Positions 1-6,395 of a stretch of 6,395 bases of DNA are shown here, one piece after another (the first letter of the stretch is position 1; each line of letters begins with the position of its first letter). Source of the DNA: Acidobacteriota bacterium. Lineage in GTDB: Bacteria; Acidobacteriota; Terriglobia; Terriglobales; Acidobacteriaceae. Location: NCBI GenBank assembly GCA_021781255.1, contig JAJXXG010000808.1, forward strand, positions 1-6,395. Direction: 5' to 3'. Made by a program: the position numbers and the translations under genes. The notes beneath the pieces are model-generated. The model searched no databases and was not told the origin of the DNA. It saw nothing but the letters and a program-made list of their open reading frames with translations.

Positions 1-976
1 GGCCCATCAGCTCTTCGAACTGTTCGAGGTAGAGAGTTTGTGCGGCGTCGCTGGCAGCCTTGTCGGCGTTGGGGTGAACTTCGACGAGGATAGCGTCTGC
101 CCCGGCAGCGACGGCGGCGCGTGCCAAGGGTGCCACCATGTCGCGGCGACCGGTTCCGTGCGACGGGTCGGCGACGATGGGCAGATGGGAGAGCTTCTTG
201 ACCACGGGGATGGCTGAAATGTCCATGGTGTTGCGCGTGGCGGTTTCGTATGTACGGATGCCGCGCTCGCAGAGGATGACGTCGTAATTGCCGCCGGAGA
301 GGATGTACTCGGCGGAAAGTAAAAGCTCCTCAATGGTGGCGGCGATGCCGCGCTTGAGCAGAACAGGCTTGCGGACCTGGCCGAGTTCACGCAGCAGGTT
401 GAAGTTCTGCATGTTTCGGGCGCCTACCTGGAAGCAGTCGACGAACGGCAGCATGGGCGCGATCTGCGAGATCTCCATCACCTCACTGATAACGAGAAGC
501 CCGTGGGCCTCAGCGGCCTGGCGCATGAGCTTGAGGCCGGGAATGCCAAGGCCCTGAAAGGAGTAAGGGGAGGAACGCGGCTTGAATGCTCCTCCGCGCA
601 GGAAACTGCCACCGGCGGCTTTGACACGCGCAGCGGTTTCAAATATCTGCTCTTCCGATTCAATGGAGCAGGGCCCAGCCATAACGGCGACACGCTCGCC
701 GCCGATGGTGACCCCGTTGGCGAAGCGGACCTGCGTGCCCTCTGGGCGGAAGCCGCGGCCGGCGAGCTTATAAGGCGAGCTGATGCGGTGGACGTGAAGC
801 ACACCCGGCAGCAGCTCGAATTTGCTGAGGTCGAGGCTGGCGGTGGGACCCACTGCCGCCAAAATGGTTTGCATTGATCCTGTGGTGCGATGAACCTCGA
901 CACCGGACTCCATCATGACTTCGATGACTGCGTCAATCTGTTCCTCAGTGGCATTTTCCTGCATTGCGACGATCAT
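1..976 (-). CDS. aroF: 3-deoxy-7-phosphoheptulonate (DAHP) synthase, type I-beta, 3' end cut by window edge
   Basis: Condenses phosphoenolpyruvate with erythrose 4-phosphate, the first committed step of the cytoplasmic shikimate pathway. 325 codons are visible with no stop; the Thermotoga maritima-type enzyme is about 338 residues, so only a short C-terminal tail is missing. Residues 1-75 form the ferredoxin-like domain that carries Phe/Tyr feedback control in this family. The TIM barrel follows, with AGPCS at 100-104, [17 protein letters not shown] at 126-142 (catalytic-type Lys132), QVGARNMQN at 183-191, [11 protein letters not shown] at 234-244 and [10 protein letters not shown] at 270-279. 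Probable metal ligands are Cys103, His273, Glu299 and Asp310. The ATG at 976 was chosen over Met5 because family members begin MIV and because AGGA (985-988) lies 8 bases upstream, inside the preceding gene. That start overlaps the chorismate mutase stop. The function is secure; the choice among the symbols aroF, aroG and aroA is only convention. Confidence 0.96.
   Translation of the reverse strand, partial: MIVAMQENATEEQIDAVIEVMMESGVEVHRTTGSMQTILAAVGPTASLDLSKFELLPGVLHVHRISSPYKLAGRGFRPEGTQVRFANGVTIGGERVAVMAGPCSIESEEQIFETAARVKAAGGSFLRGGAFKPRSSPYSFQGLGIPGLKLMRQAAEAHGLLVISEVMEISQIAPMLPFVDCFQVGARNMQNFNLLRELGQVRKPVLLKRGIAATIEELLLSAEYILSGGNYDVILCERGIRTYETATRNTMDISAIPVVKKLSHLPIVADPSHGTGRRDMVAPLARAAVAAGADAILVEVHPNADKAASDAAQTLYLEQFEELMG
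973..976 (-). other. ATGA stop/start overlap joining chorismate mutase and DAHP synthase
   Basis: Read on the minus strand the four bases are ATGA. ATG (976-974) starts the DAHP synthase and TGA (975-973) ends the chorismate mutase. Such overlaps usually couple translation by termination-reinitiation. A modest ribosome-binding sequence, AGGA at 985-988, sits at a normal distance inside the upstream coding sequence. Confidence 0.9.
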
Positions 977-1314
977 TTCTGGTTTCCTGTCTCCGGCGCT
1001 CCAGCGCCCGTTCCATGCCCTGGCGCGTGCGCCTGGGCATTGCGTTCTGATGCCAACTCATTGCGCTGGAGTGCCCGCATCACGTCAATGATTCGCTCGT
1101 AGATGTGCGTGAGTTCGATGTCGGGCAGCGGGCCCTTGTTGGCTGCGCGCACGTTTGAGTAAATGATCTTCTCGCGGTTCGGCTCGTAGACCGGAAGCGA
1201 GGTGGCCGCCTTGAGGTGGCCGATCATTTGCGCGGCGCGGGCCCGCTCGCTCAGCAGTTCCACAAGCTGGCGGTCGAGTTCATCGATCTTCAGGCGCAGT
1301 TCTTCGATCGTCAT
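973..1314 (-). CDS. aroQ: Chorismate mutase, AroQ class, monofunctional
   Basis: Rearranges chorismate to prephenate at the head of the phenylalanine/tyrosine branch. The 113-residue protein has the all-helical AroQ pattern. Aligned by eye to the E. coli P-protein mutase domain, the active-site set is complete: Arg7, Arg24, Lys35, Glu44 (in place of Asp), Arg47, Glu48 and Gln83, corresponding to E. coli Arg11, Arg28, Lys39, Asp48, Arg51, Glu52 and Gln88. The catalytic domain ends near residue 84. Residues 85-113 are rich in Ala, Gly, His and Pro and look disordered, like an interdomain linker. The ATG at 1314 is supported by GAGGA at 1319-1323, although the 4-base spacing is short. No prephenate dehydratase, dehydrogenase or ACT domain is attached. 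Overlap with the DAHP synthase gene suggests co-expression and perhaps physical association of the two enzymes, which is known for some type I-beta DAHP synthases but is inference here. Confidence 0.93.
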   Translation of the reverse strand: MTIEELRLKIDELDRQLVELLSERARAAQMIGHLKAATSLPVYEPNREKIIYSNVRAANKGPLPDIELTHIYERIIDVMRALQRNELASERNAQAHAPGHGTGAGAPETGNQK

Positions 1315-1437
1315 TCATTCCTCGTGAGGGGCTTTGCATGCGAGCCGTGAGAAATGCGGCGTAGCGTGCATAGCTGTTTGAGTTGAAAACCTTTCGCGCG
1401 AGATCCGCTTGCACGGACCGCCCGCTGGAGAGTGTTG
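1315..1437 (-). other. Intercistronic gap between trpA and chorismate mutase
   Basis: This is the longest gap inside the operon, 123 bases against 10-50 elsewhere. I see no credible reading frame in it. There is no stem-loop followed by a T-run, so no obvious terminator, and no well-spaced promoter pair. It holds the chorismate mutase ribosome-binding site at its low-coordinate end. It may separate a trp segment from an aro segment, but the sequence does not show this directly. Confidence 0.5.
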
Positions 1438-2247
1438 TTACCGGGCCAGCGCCGCTTTTGGCAGACGCAGACCCTTGATAAATCGAGCCACCTCGGCTGC
1501 GGCTGCATCGGGCGTGGAACGCTCAATGAGCTCCACAATGGCGCTGCCCACCACGGCGGCATCAGCAAACTCTGCAACCTGCGCAACGTGGTCGGCATTG
1601 GAAATTCCGAAGCCGACGGCGACGGGCAAGCTTTCTCCAGCGGGCCCTGACACGAGCCTGGACCATCGACGGATGCGCTGGACCAGCGCAGCGGCGTCGG
1701 CGGTGAGGCTGCTCTGCTTGCCGGTGATACCGGTGCGCGAGATGGCGTATATAAATCCCTGACTGTTCTCGGCGATGGCCTTCAGGCGCTCGTCAGGGCT
1801 GGTGGGCGCGGCGAGAAAGACCGGGGCGAGGCCAGCGCGGTGCATTTCGGCCAAGTATTCGCTGGCCTCTTCCACGATGATGTCTGTGACGAGCACGCCA
1901 TCAACTCCGGCGGCTGCGGCGTCGTCCACAAGGCGGGCGAGGCCGTGGCGCAGAATGGGATTGAAGTAACTGAAGAGAACGAGGCCTGCGCCGGGGCGCG
2001 CGGCACGAAGCTCGGCAGCGAGGGCGAGGACATTTTTCAATGTGGTTCCGCGGGCGAGCGCACGCTCACTGGCGCGCTGAATGATGGGGCCGTCGGCCAG
2101 CGGATCACTGAAGGGCACGCCCAGCTCGATGACGTCCGCACCGGCGTCAATGGCCGCGAGCGCGATTTCGCGCGAGGCCTCAAGGCTGGGGTCGCCAACT
2201 GTGAGATAGATGACAAGGCCGGGCTTGTGCTGGAAATGAATGCTCAT
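1438..2247 (-). CDS. trpA: Tryptophan synthase alpha chain
   Basis: Cleaves indole-3-glycerol phosphate to indole and glyceraldehyde 3-phosphate; the indole is channelled to the beta chain in the alpha2-beta2 complex. The 269 residues match the usual family length. The signature DVIELGVPFSDPLADGP at 38-54 contains the catalytic Glu41 and Asp52 (E. coli Glu49 and Asp60). YAISRTGITG at 167-176 is the loop that closes over the active site. VGFGIS at 211-216 and VGSAIVE at 233-239 form the phosphate-binding end of the barrel. Residues about 197-208 look a few residues longer than usual before the VGFGIS strand, probably a harmless surface insertion. The ATG at 2247 gives the expected short N-terminus; no strong Shine-Dalgarno precedes it, and the 13-base gap after trpB suggests translational coupling. 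Confidence 0.98.
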   Translation of the reverse strand: MSIHFQHKPGLVIYLTVGDPSLEASREIALAAIDAGADVIELGVPFSDPLADGPIIQRASERALARGTTLKNVLALAAELRAARPGAGLVLFSYFNPILRHGLARLVDDAAAAGVDGVLVTDIIVEEASEYLAEMHRAGLAPVFLAAPTSPDERLKAIAENSQGFIYAISRTGITGKQSSLTADAAALVQRIRRWSRLVSGPAGESLPVAVGFGISNADHVAQVAEFADAAVVGSAIVELIERSTPDAAAAEVARFIKGLRLPKAALAR

Positions 2248-2260
2248 GGCGGTGTCTGCG

Positions 2261-3478
2261 TTATGCCCCTTGGAGCTTGAGCTCGCGGGCCAGGATGCCC
2301 ATGTCCTTGTCGCCGCGGCCGGAGAGATTCACCACCAGTATGTCATGCGCGGGCATTTGCGGCGCGATGCGCAGAGCCTCCGCAACCGCGTGCGCGCTCT
2401 CGATCGCGGGCAGGATACCCTCCGTGCGAGCGAGGCGAACAACGGCATCGAGCGCCGCGGCATCATCCTGCGAGGTGTATTCAGCCCGGCCTGAGTCATG
2501 CAAGGCGGCGTGCTCGGGACCGATGGAGGCGTAATCCAGGCCTGCAGAGACGGAGTGGGTTTCGGCAATCTGGCCGTTCTCATCCTGCAGAACGTAAGAA
2601 AAGGTGCCCTGCAGAACTCCGGGGACTCCGCCGCTGAAGCGGGCCGCATGCTCGCCGAGGGCCGTGCCGCGGCCGCCGGCTTCGACGCCGATGAGGCGGA
2701 CCGCGGTGTCTGGAATGAACTCATAAAACGCGCCGATGGCATTGGACCCACCACCGACACAGGCGAGGACCGCGGTGGGCAGGCGGCCTTCCTTCTCGAG
2801 AATCTGCTGCTTGATTTCTCGGCTGATGCAACGGTGGAAGTCGCGCACCATGGTGGGATATGGATGTGCGCCGAGGGCGCTGCCAAGCAGATAGTAGGTG
2901 GTGCGAACGTTGGTGACCCAGTCACGCATGGCTTCGCTGATGGCATCCTTGAGCGTCTTTGAGCCGGAGGAAACGCCGCGCACCTCGGCACCAAGCAGGC
3001 GCATGCGCAGGACGTTGAGCTCCTGGCGCTCCATGTCCACGTCACCCATATAAATGACGCACTCGAGGCCGAGGAGCGCACAGACGGTAGCTGTGGCCAC
3101 GCCGTGCTGACCGGCGCCGGTTTCCGCGATGATGCGCTTCTTGCCCATGCGCCGGGCGAGCAGCGCCTGACCGAGAGCGTTGTTGATTTTGTGCGCGCCG
3201 GTGTGAAGAAGGTCTTCGCGCTTGAGATAGATTTTTGCGCCGCCGAGCTGCTCAGTGAGCCGTTTTGCAAGGTAGAGTGGCGTGGGGCGACCGGCAAAGT
3301 CCTTGAGCAGCGAATCGAGCTCGGCCTGGAAGACCGCGTCGGCTTTGGCGCGTTCGTATTCATGCTCAAGCTCGACAAGCGCAGCCATGAGCGTCTCCGG
3401 CACATAGCGGCCGCCATAGATGCCGAAGCGGCCAGGCCGCGACTCCGACGGCGCGGCGGGAAGAATGACGGATGCCAT
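2261..3478 (-). CDS. trpB: Tryptophan synthase beta chain
   Basis: PLP-dependent subunit that joins indole to L-serine to make tryptophan. The 405 residues are the normal length for TrpB type 1, the form that pairs with Trp[16 protein letters not shown] at 16-30 is the typical N-terminal signature. [15 protein letters not shown] at 90-104 carries the PLP-binding Lys97. [13 protein letters not shown] at 118-130 carries the catalytic Glu119. The glycine-rich phosphate-cofactor loop GGGSNAIG lies at 242-249. The C-terminal part includes [11 protein letters not shown], the SGRGDKD motif near the PLP ring nitrogen. The ATG at 3478 is preceded by a strong purine-rich ribosome-binding site (3484-3490) 5 bases upstream. 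Presence of trpA directly after it supports assignment as trpB1 and not the stand-alone trpB2. Confidence 0.98.
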   Translation of the reverse strand: MASVILPAAPSESRPGRFGIYGGRYVPETLMAALVELEHEYERAKADAVFQAELDSLLKDFAGRPTPLYLAKRLTEQLGGAKIYLKREDLLHTGAHKINNALGQALLARRMGKKRIIAETGAGQHGVATATVCALLGLECVIYMGDVDMERQELNVLRMRLLGAEVRGVSSGSKTLKDAISEAMRDWVTNVRTTYYLLGSALGAHPYPTMVRDFHRCISREIKQQILEKEGRLPTAVLACVGGGSNAIGAFYEFIPDTAVRLIGVEAGGRGTALGEHAARFSGGVPGVLQGTFSYVLQDENGQIAETHSVSAGLDYASIGPEHAALHDSGRAEYTSQDDAAALDAVVRLARTEGILPAIESAHAVAEALRIAPQMPAHDILVVNLSGRGDKDMGILARELKLQGA

Positions 3479-3483
3479 GGGGC

Positions 3484-3490
3484 CCTCCTC
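3484..3490 (-). promoter_or_regulatory. Strong ribosome-binding site of trpB
   Basis: The minus strand reads GAGGAGG, 5 bases before the trpB ATG. It lies in the 50-base trpF-trpB gap, so trpB can initiate independently and need not rely on coupling. It is one of the two strongest ribosome-binding sites in the operon, and it fixes the trpB start. Confidence 0.8.
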
Positions 3491-3528
3491 TGGGTGAATG
3501 CCCGGCGGTGCGGGGAAACTCCAGTGTA

Positions 3529-4203
3529 CTAGGAGAGCGGGTTTTCGAGGGCGAGAGCGGTCCGGCGGGCCTGCGCTATGAACCGGCGAACCTTTTCGGG
3601 GTCCTTGCGGCCAGGTTCGGCCTCCACACCGCTGACGACATCGACACCCCAGGGATGGAGGGTGCGAATGGCCTCGCCGACGTTGGCCGGCGTGAGGCCA
3701 CCGGCGACGACCATGCGCGCATGCGCGCCGCCGAAAAGGGTTTCGCGGGCGGCCTGCCAGTCAAAGGTCACACCGGTGCCGCCAACGGCAGTGGCGGTGC
3801 GGGAATCGATGAGCAGCGCATCCACGTTTGGGTCCCGCGCGTAGGCGGCGGCGTGCTGCGCGGCGTCGGGGCCAAAATGGACGACGCAAAGAATGCGCAG
3901 ACGCGGGCCAAATCGGGCCTTGAGCCAGCGGGAAGCTTCAAGGCTGATTTCGCCGTGGAGCTGAACGCCCGTAAGGCCGCATGTCTGCACAGCCTCTTCA
4001 ATTTCAGCCAGATCATCATTGACGAAGACGCCGATTTTCTCGAAATCAGCAGGCAGGCACGGCACGATGGCCTCGACCCGGGCAACCGTGACGCGGCGCG
4101 GGCTTGGCGCAAAGACAAAGCCCACGGCATCCGCGCCGGCCTCGACGGCCAGGCGCGCGTCGGCCAGCGTGGTGTTGCCACATATTTTGACCCAGATACT
4201 CAT
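3529..4203 (-). CDS. trpF: Phosphoribosylanthranilate isomerase
   Basis: Catalyses the Amadori rearrangement of N-(5'-phosphoribosyl)anthranilate to the ribulose form (CdRP), a TIM-barrel enzyme. The 224-residue protein begins [10 protein letters not shown], with the KICG strand carrying catalytic Cys8. [12 protein letters not shown] at 27-38, QLHG at 81-84, LLIDSR at 130-135 with catalytic Asp133, GGTGVTFDW at 141-149, [10 protein letters not shown] at 166-175 and DVVSGVE at 188-194 are the other family signatures. The frame stays open for 74 further codons upstream, but that stretch lies inside trpC and does not resemble TrpF. The ATG at 4203, with a strong ribosome-binding site 5 bases ahead and the correct N-terminal strand, is clearly the start. 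It follows trpC by 10 bases. Confidence 0.97.
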   Translation of the reverse strand: MSIWVKICGNTTLADARLAVEAGADAVGFVFAPSPRRVTVARVEAIVPCLPADFEKIGVFVNDDLAEIEEAVQTCGLTGVQLHGEISLEASRWLKARFGPRLRILCVVHFGPDAAQHAAAYARDPNVDALLIDSRTATAVGGTGVTFDWQAARETLFGGAHARMVVAGGLTPANVGEAIRTLHPWGVDVVSGVEAEPGRKDPEKVRRFIAQARRTALALENPLS

Positions 4204-4208
4204 CGCGG

Positions 4209-4215
4209 CCTCCTC
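4209..4215 (-). promoter_or_regulatory. Ribosome-binding site of trpF overlapping the trpC stop
   Basis: The minus strand reads GAGGAGG, sharing bases with the TGA stop of trpC (4216-4214), with 5 bases between it and the trpF ATG. This fixes the trpF start against the much longer upstream-open frame, and places a terminating trpC ribosome directly over the trpF initiation site, so translational coupling is likely. Confidence 0.82.
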
Positions 4216-5026
4216 ATCGCGTGGTTGTGCTTGCTGCCAGCAGCACTTCAAGCGCCGTGCCGGGATCAGGCTGGCGCATGAGGCTTTCGCCGATGAGGAA
4301 GGCGTGGAAGCCGGCGGCACGCAGGCAGGTGATGTCGTCGGCAGTGGAGAGGCCGCTCTCGGCCACGCGCACCACGCTTTCCGGAATGCGGCCGGCGAGT
4401 TCAAGCGAGGTTTCGAGGCGGACATCGAAGGTTTTGAGGTCGCGGTTGTTCACGCCGATGGCGTCCGCGCCGGTTTCGCCCAATGCGTCGAGGACGCGGC
4501 TGAGTTCGTCGGCTGTGTGGACTTCGACGAGCACGTCCAACTGCTGCGCGTGGGCGGCGGCGGCAAAGCGCTTGAGCTCCGCATCGGTGAGCGCGGCAAC
4601 GATGAGGAGAATGGCATCGGCGCGGTGGGCGCGTGCCTCAAGGATCTGGTACTCATCGACGGTGAAATCCTTGCGCAGGCAGGGCAGCGGAACGGCGTCA
4701 GAAGCCAATTCAAGATTGCGCAGGCTGCCCTGGAACCATGGCTCGTCTGTGAGAACGGAGAGCGCGGCTGCACCGCCGTCGCGATAACGCTGGGCCAGCC
4801 AGACGGGGTCGAAGTCGGCGCGGATGAGCCCGCGAGAGGGTGAGGCCTTTTTGATTTCCGCGATGACAGCGGGGCTGAATTCTGCACGGCGGCGCAGCGC
4901 AGTAGCCCAGCCGCGCGGGGCGTGGGCGGCGGCCAGCGGCTCCAGTTGCGCGGCGGGCATGGCTGCTTTTGCCGCGGCTACGGTGGCACGTGTGCGATCC
5001 AGTATTGTGTCGAGTCGCGTGGGCAT
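4214..5026 (-). CDS. trpC: Indole-3-glycerol phosphate synthase
   Basis: Closes the indole ring by decarboxylative cyclisation of CdRP to indole-3-glycerol phosphate. The 270 residues fit a monofunctional TIM-barrel enzyme with the extra N-terminal helix. Motifs in order: AEIKKASPSRG at 56-66 with Glu57 and Lys59, PCLRKDF at 115-121 with Lys119, LVEVH at 166-170 with Glu168, GVNNRDLKTF at 191-200 with Asn193, and VAESGLS at 221-227 with Glu223 and Ser224; these correspond to the catalytic and substrate-binding residues described in the Sulfolobus enzyme. The GESLM segment at 246-250 ends the phosphate-binding region. The ATG at 5026 is the only plausible start: the frame upstream lacks ATG, GTG or TTG for at least 15 codons. 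Unlike trpF and trpB it has no visible Shine-Dalgarno. It is the first protein gene of the operon, with a tRNA gene 77 bases ahead. Confidence 0.97.
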   Translation of the reverse strand: MPTRLDTILDRTRATVAAAKAAMPAAQLEPLAAAHAPRGWATALRRRAEFSPAVIAEIKKASPSRGLIRADFDPVWLAQRYRDGGAAALSVLTDEPWFQGSLRNLELASDAVPLPCLRKDFTVDEYQILEARAHRADAILLIVAALTDAELKRFAAAAHAQQLDVLVEVHTADELSRVLDALGETGADAIGVNNRDLKTFDVRLETSLELAGRIPESVVRVAESGLSTADDITCLRAAGFHAFLIGESLMRQPDPGTALEVLLAASTTTR

Positions 5027-5038
5027 GGGCTGAGATTG

Positions 5039-5044
5039 AGTATA
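5039..5044 (-). promoter_or_regulatory. Possible -10 element ahead of trpC
   Basis: The minus strand reads TATACT, five of six matches to the sigma-70 -10 consensus, 12 bases before the trpC ATG. No recognisable -35 hexamer lies 16-18 bases upstream, where the sequence is AGCCTC-like. If used, transcription would start about 6 bases before the ATG and give an almost leaderless message, which would fit the missing Shine-Dalgarno. This is weak evidence and may be chance. Confidence 0.22.
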
Positions 5045-5103
5045 CGAGGAAGCGGGTTTGCGAGGCTGCGGACCAGCGGCTGTTCGGCTTCACAGTACGG
5101 CGG

Positions 5104-5179
<76 letters not shown>

Positions 5180-5210
5180 ACTATGGTGTTACTCATATGA
5201 TTTTACTTCG

Positions 5211-5244
5211 CTTATAGGACACGTCCCGAATACTGTTTTGTCAA
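5211..5244 (-). promoter_or_regulatory. Candidate promoter for the tRNA gene
   Basis: On the minus strand a perfect TTGACA (5244-5239) is followed by TATAAG (5216-5211), a five-of-six match to the -10 consensus. The 22-base spacer is longer than the ideal 17, so the two hexamers may not act together; TATAAG alone is well placed, with a predicted transcript start some 25 bases before the mature tRNA 5' end. It could also drive read-through into trpC. Confidence 0.4.
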
Positions 5245-5258
5245 TCCGGATCATTGGT

Positions 5259-5276
5259 GCCGGTTCCGATACCGGC
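5259..5276. repeat. Short inverted repeat (6-bp stem, 6-base loop)
   Basis: GCCGGT at 5259-5264 and ACCGGC at 5271-5276 are perfect reverse complements around TCCGAT. No T-run follows on either strand, so it is not a typical intrinsic terminator. It lies upstream of the tRNA promoter candidate and could be a protein-binding dyad or chance in GC-rich DNA. Confidence 0.35.
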
Positions 5277-5546
5277 TCGTTCGAATCGACGCAGAAGCGG
5301 TGGCTTCAAACCGACCGCAGATTAAGGATATCGCTGCCAGACCTCGCACCGGCAAAGGAAAGCAGCACGCAGCAATCATGTTTATGTGAGGTTCCCGGGG
5401 AAAACGTCGGTGTGTTCTGAACTTGGGAACGTTAGAAAGCACAGGAGCCAAATAAGTGCCGGCAAGCGACAATTCGTGGACTTCCAGTGGTTCGTGAGTT
5501 CCAACAGAACTTGCAGACCAATAAGCCGACCGGAATAATCGATCGA

Positions 5547-5668
5547 TGGTGTGTTGGGTTCATTCGCAATCTAAAGCTCGGGGTAGCCTTGGAAAGACTG
5601 TTGTAAAGGAACTTGCCCGCGGGAGGTGGAGATTGCATCAGGGAAGTGGTGTGGCTTCATTCGCATCT
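5547..5668 (+). repeat. Imperfect direct repeat pair, about 100 bases apart
   Basis: The blocks TGGTGTG (5547-5553) and TTCATTCGCA (5559-5568) recur in the same order as TGGTGTG (5647-5653) and TTCATTCGCA (5656-5665), each followed by TCT after zero or two bases. The spacing between blocks differs by 3 bases. The copies could be a small duplication or paired binding sites. They lie 120-245 bases ahead of the plus-strand gene at 5792. Confidence 0.4.
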
Positions 5669-5791
5669 CCCCTTTAAGTCACGCCATCGTCCGGGGTGCA
5701 CGCCCAAATATCACGAATTCAATTCAAATCTCCGTTAAACGCTCTTTCTCTGCCAATCCGGCGCGATTTCCCGCGATAGTCTGACTGAGCG

Positions 5792-6395
5792 ATGTCAGAT
5801 CTATCCGTGGGCCCCGGACCGTCGCTCAATTCTCTTCACACCATTGTGCTGGAGAACCGATATCTTCGCGTGGTTGTGTTGCCTGAGGCCGGCGCGCGCA
5901 TATGGCAGATCACCTATAAGCCACTCGGCACCGATATCCTCTGGAATCACCCGACTCTGCTGCCTTCCGTTCAGCCGGCGCACACATCCTATGACGATAA
6001 CTGGTGCGGTGGCTGGGATGATCTGTTTCCGAACGACGAAGCTGGAACGTTCGAAGGCCTGCATCTGCCCGACCATGGCGAGTTGTGGACTGGCGAATGG
6101 GAAGCAGAACCGGAGCTGAACGAGAGTACTGCCACCCTGCGACTCCGCTTCCGCGCTCCGATTACACAGTTCCTGGCAGAGCGGACTATACGCCTGAGAA
6201 GAGATCGAAGCTTAATTGAGGTGGACTACCGTCTCACGAACCAGGGCGAGCGTTCGATTCCGTTTCTATGGAAGTTGCACCCGGCATTTGCCGTGTCCCG
6301 TGAACATCGCATCGACTTTCCCCCGATGCGCGCGATTCGCGAGATGGATTTCCAAGGAACGCTGGAGTCTGCACCTGCTGAGTTTGACTGGCCGT
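5792..6395 (+). CDS. Galactose-mutarotase-fold protein (aldose 1-epimerase-like), 3' end cut by window edge
   Basis: 201 codons are visible. The sequence matches the beta-sandwich pattern of the galactose mutarotase-like superfamily. It opens with a strand of the form LENRYLRVVVLPEAGARI at 20-37, the usual edge strand plus glycine turn. Next come GGWDDLFPND at 73-82, PDHGELW at 93-99 and PFLWKLHPAF at 157-166; His95 and His163 sit where the paired active-site histidines of mutarotases are often found. No signal peptide or membrane segment is seen, so a cytoplasmic protein is expected. Known members interconvert sugar anomers, but many relatives of this divergent type have no tested substrate. 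An in-frame TGA at 5786-5788 rules out an upstream start. The ribosome-binding sequence is weak (GAG within TGAGCG). The gene is transcribed away from the tRNA-trp block and shows no functional link to it. Confidence 0.75.
   Translation, partial: MSDLSVGPGPSLNSLHTIVLENRYLRVVVLPEAGARIWQITYKPLGTDILWNHPTLLPSVQPAHTSYDDNWCGGWDDLFPNDEAGTFEGLHLPDHGELWTGEWEAEPELNESTATLRLRFRAPITQFLAERTIRLRRDRSLIEVDYRLTNQGERSIPFLWKLHPAFAVSREHRIDFPPMRAIREMDFQGTLESAPAEFDWP

Larger units (their letters stand above)
5181..5791. other. Divergent intergenic region, no gene recognised
   Basis: About 610 bases separate the tRNA from the divergent sugar-enzyme gene. Base composition is visibly less GC-rich than the flanking genes. 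The short open frames here (60-73 codons) start without ribosome-binding sites and resemble no family I know. The left end holds the tRNA promoter candidate. Elsewhere there are a 6-bp inverted repeat (5259-5276), palindromes at 5538-5547 (ATCGATCGAT) and 5616-5623 (CCCGCGGG), and an imperfect direct repeat near 5547-5572 and 5647-5668. I see no terminator, insertion-sequence end, CRISPR array or known riboswitch. Confidence 0.6.

Noticed and set aside
973..1314. Frameshifted Bacillus-type chorismate mutase-DAHP synthase fusion
   Set aside because: The downstream protein has its own complete ferredoxin-like N-terminal domain, a proper start and a ribosome-binding sequence, so two separate genes are the simpler reading. 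There is no good slippery heptamer at the junction.
2329..3417. 362-codon open frame on the minus strand overlapping trpB in a different frame
   Set aside because: It is composed of Ser/Arg/Pro/Ala-rich shadow sequence typical of GC-rich genes, resembles no family, and trpB is intact with all motifs.
3472..4281. Long plus-strand open frame antisense to trpF
   Set aside because: It is the mirror of a GC-rich coding gene with no ribosome-binding site and no protein-family motif; trpF on the other strand explains the region.
4204..4425. N-terminal extension of TrpF, open for 74 extra codons
   Set aside because: The extension lies inside trpC in another frame and is low-complexity Ala/Pro/Ser. 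A strong ribosome-binding site and the MSIWVKICG family N-terminus fix the start at 4203.
5259..5276. Intrinsic terminator
   Set aside because: The 6-bp stem is not followed by a T-run on either strand, and no gene ends nearby.
5238..5472. Short open frames in the intergenic region (60 codons plus strand from a TTG, 73 codons minus strand)
   Set aside because: They have no ribosome-binding site, no recognisable motif and biased low-information composition. They overlap each other on opposite strands, which is expected for chance frames.
5432..5638. 68-codon minus-strand open frame in the intergenic region
   Set aside because: No credible initiation signal, no recognisable domain, and no supporting context; treated as chance.

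Overview
The window is an ordinary-looking stretch of bacterial chromosome with GC-rich coding DNA. It is dominated by one minus-strand operon for aromatic amino acid biosynthesis. Read in the direction of transcription (high to low coordinates) the order is trpC, trpF, trpB, trpA, an AroQ-type chorismate mutase, then a type I-beta DAHP synthase whose 3' end is cut by the left edge of the window. Gene order, protein style and base composition would fit an Acidobacteriota (Terriglobia) genome, but that is an impression and no marker gene here proves it.

Region by region: 1-976 is the DAHP synthase (first step of the shikimate pathway). 973-1314 is the chorismate mutase (first step of the Phe/Tyr branch), joined to the DAHP synthase by a 4-base ATGA stop/start overlap. 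1315-1437 is a 123-base gap. 1438-2247 and 2261-3478 are the two tryptophan synthase subunits. 3529-4203 and 4214-5026 are the two TIM-barrel enzymes before them in the pathway. 5104-5179 is a CAU-anticodon tRNA on the same strand, 77 bases ahead of trpC, best read as the AUA-decoding tRNA-Ile2 and not a methionine tRNA. About 610 bases of non-coding sequence follow. At 5792 a divergent plus-strand gene begins and runs off the right edge; it looks like a galactose-mutarotase-fold (aldose 1-epimerase-like) protein.

How the genes work together: the DAHP synthase feeds carbon toward chorismate, the chorismate mutase draws chorismate toward prephenate, and TrpC-TrpF-TrpB-TrpA convert phosphoribosyl anthranilate to tryptophan. 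The genes for anthranilate synthase and its phosphoribosyltransferase (trpE, trpG, trpD) are not between the tRNA and trpC, so they must be elsewhere. The expected catalytic residues are present in every biosynthetic enzyme examined, and no gene looks broken.

I found no convincing undescribed system. The points most worth a second look are the tight chorismate mutase/DAHP synthase junction with its linker-like tail, the identity of the tRNA and its possible read-through into trpC, the lack of a Shine-Dalgarno sequence before trpC, and an imperfect direct repeat in the 5.2-5.8 kb non-coding region.
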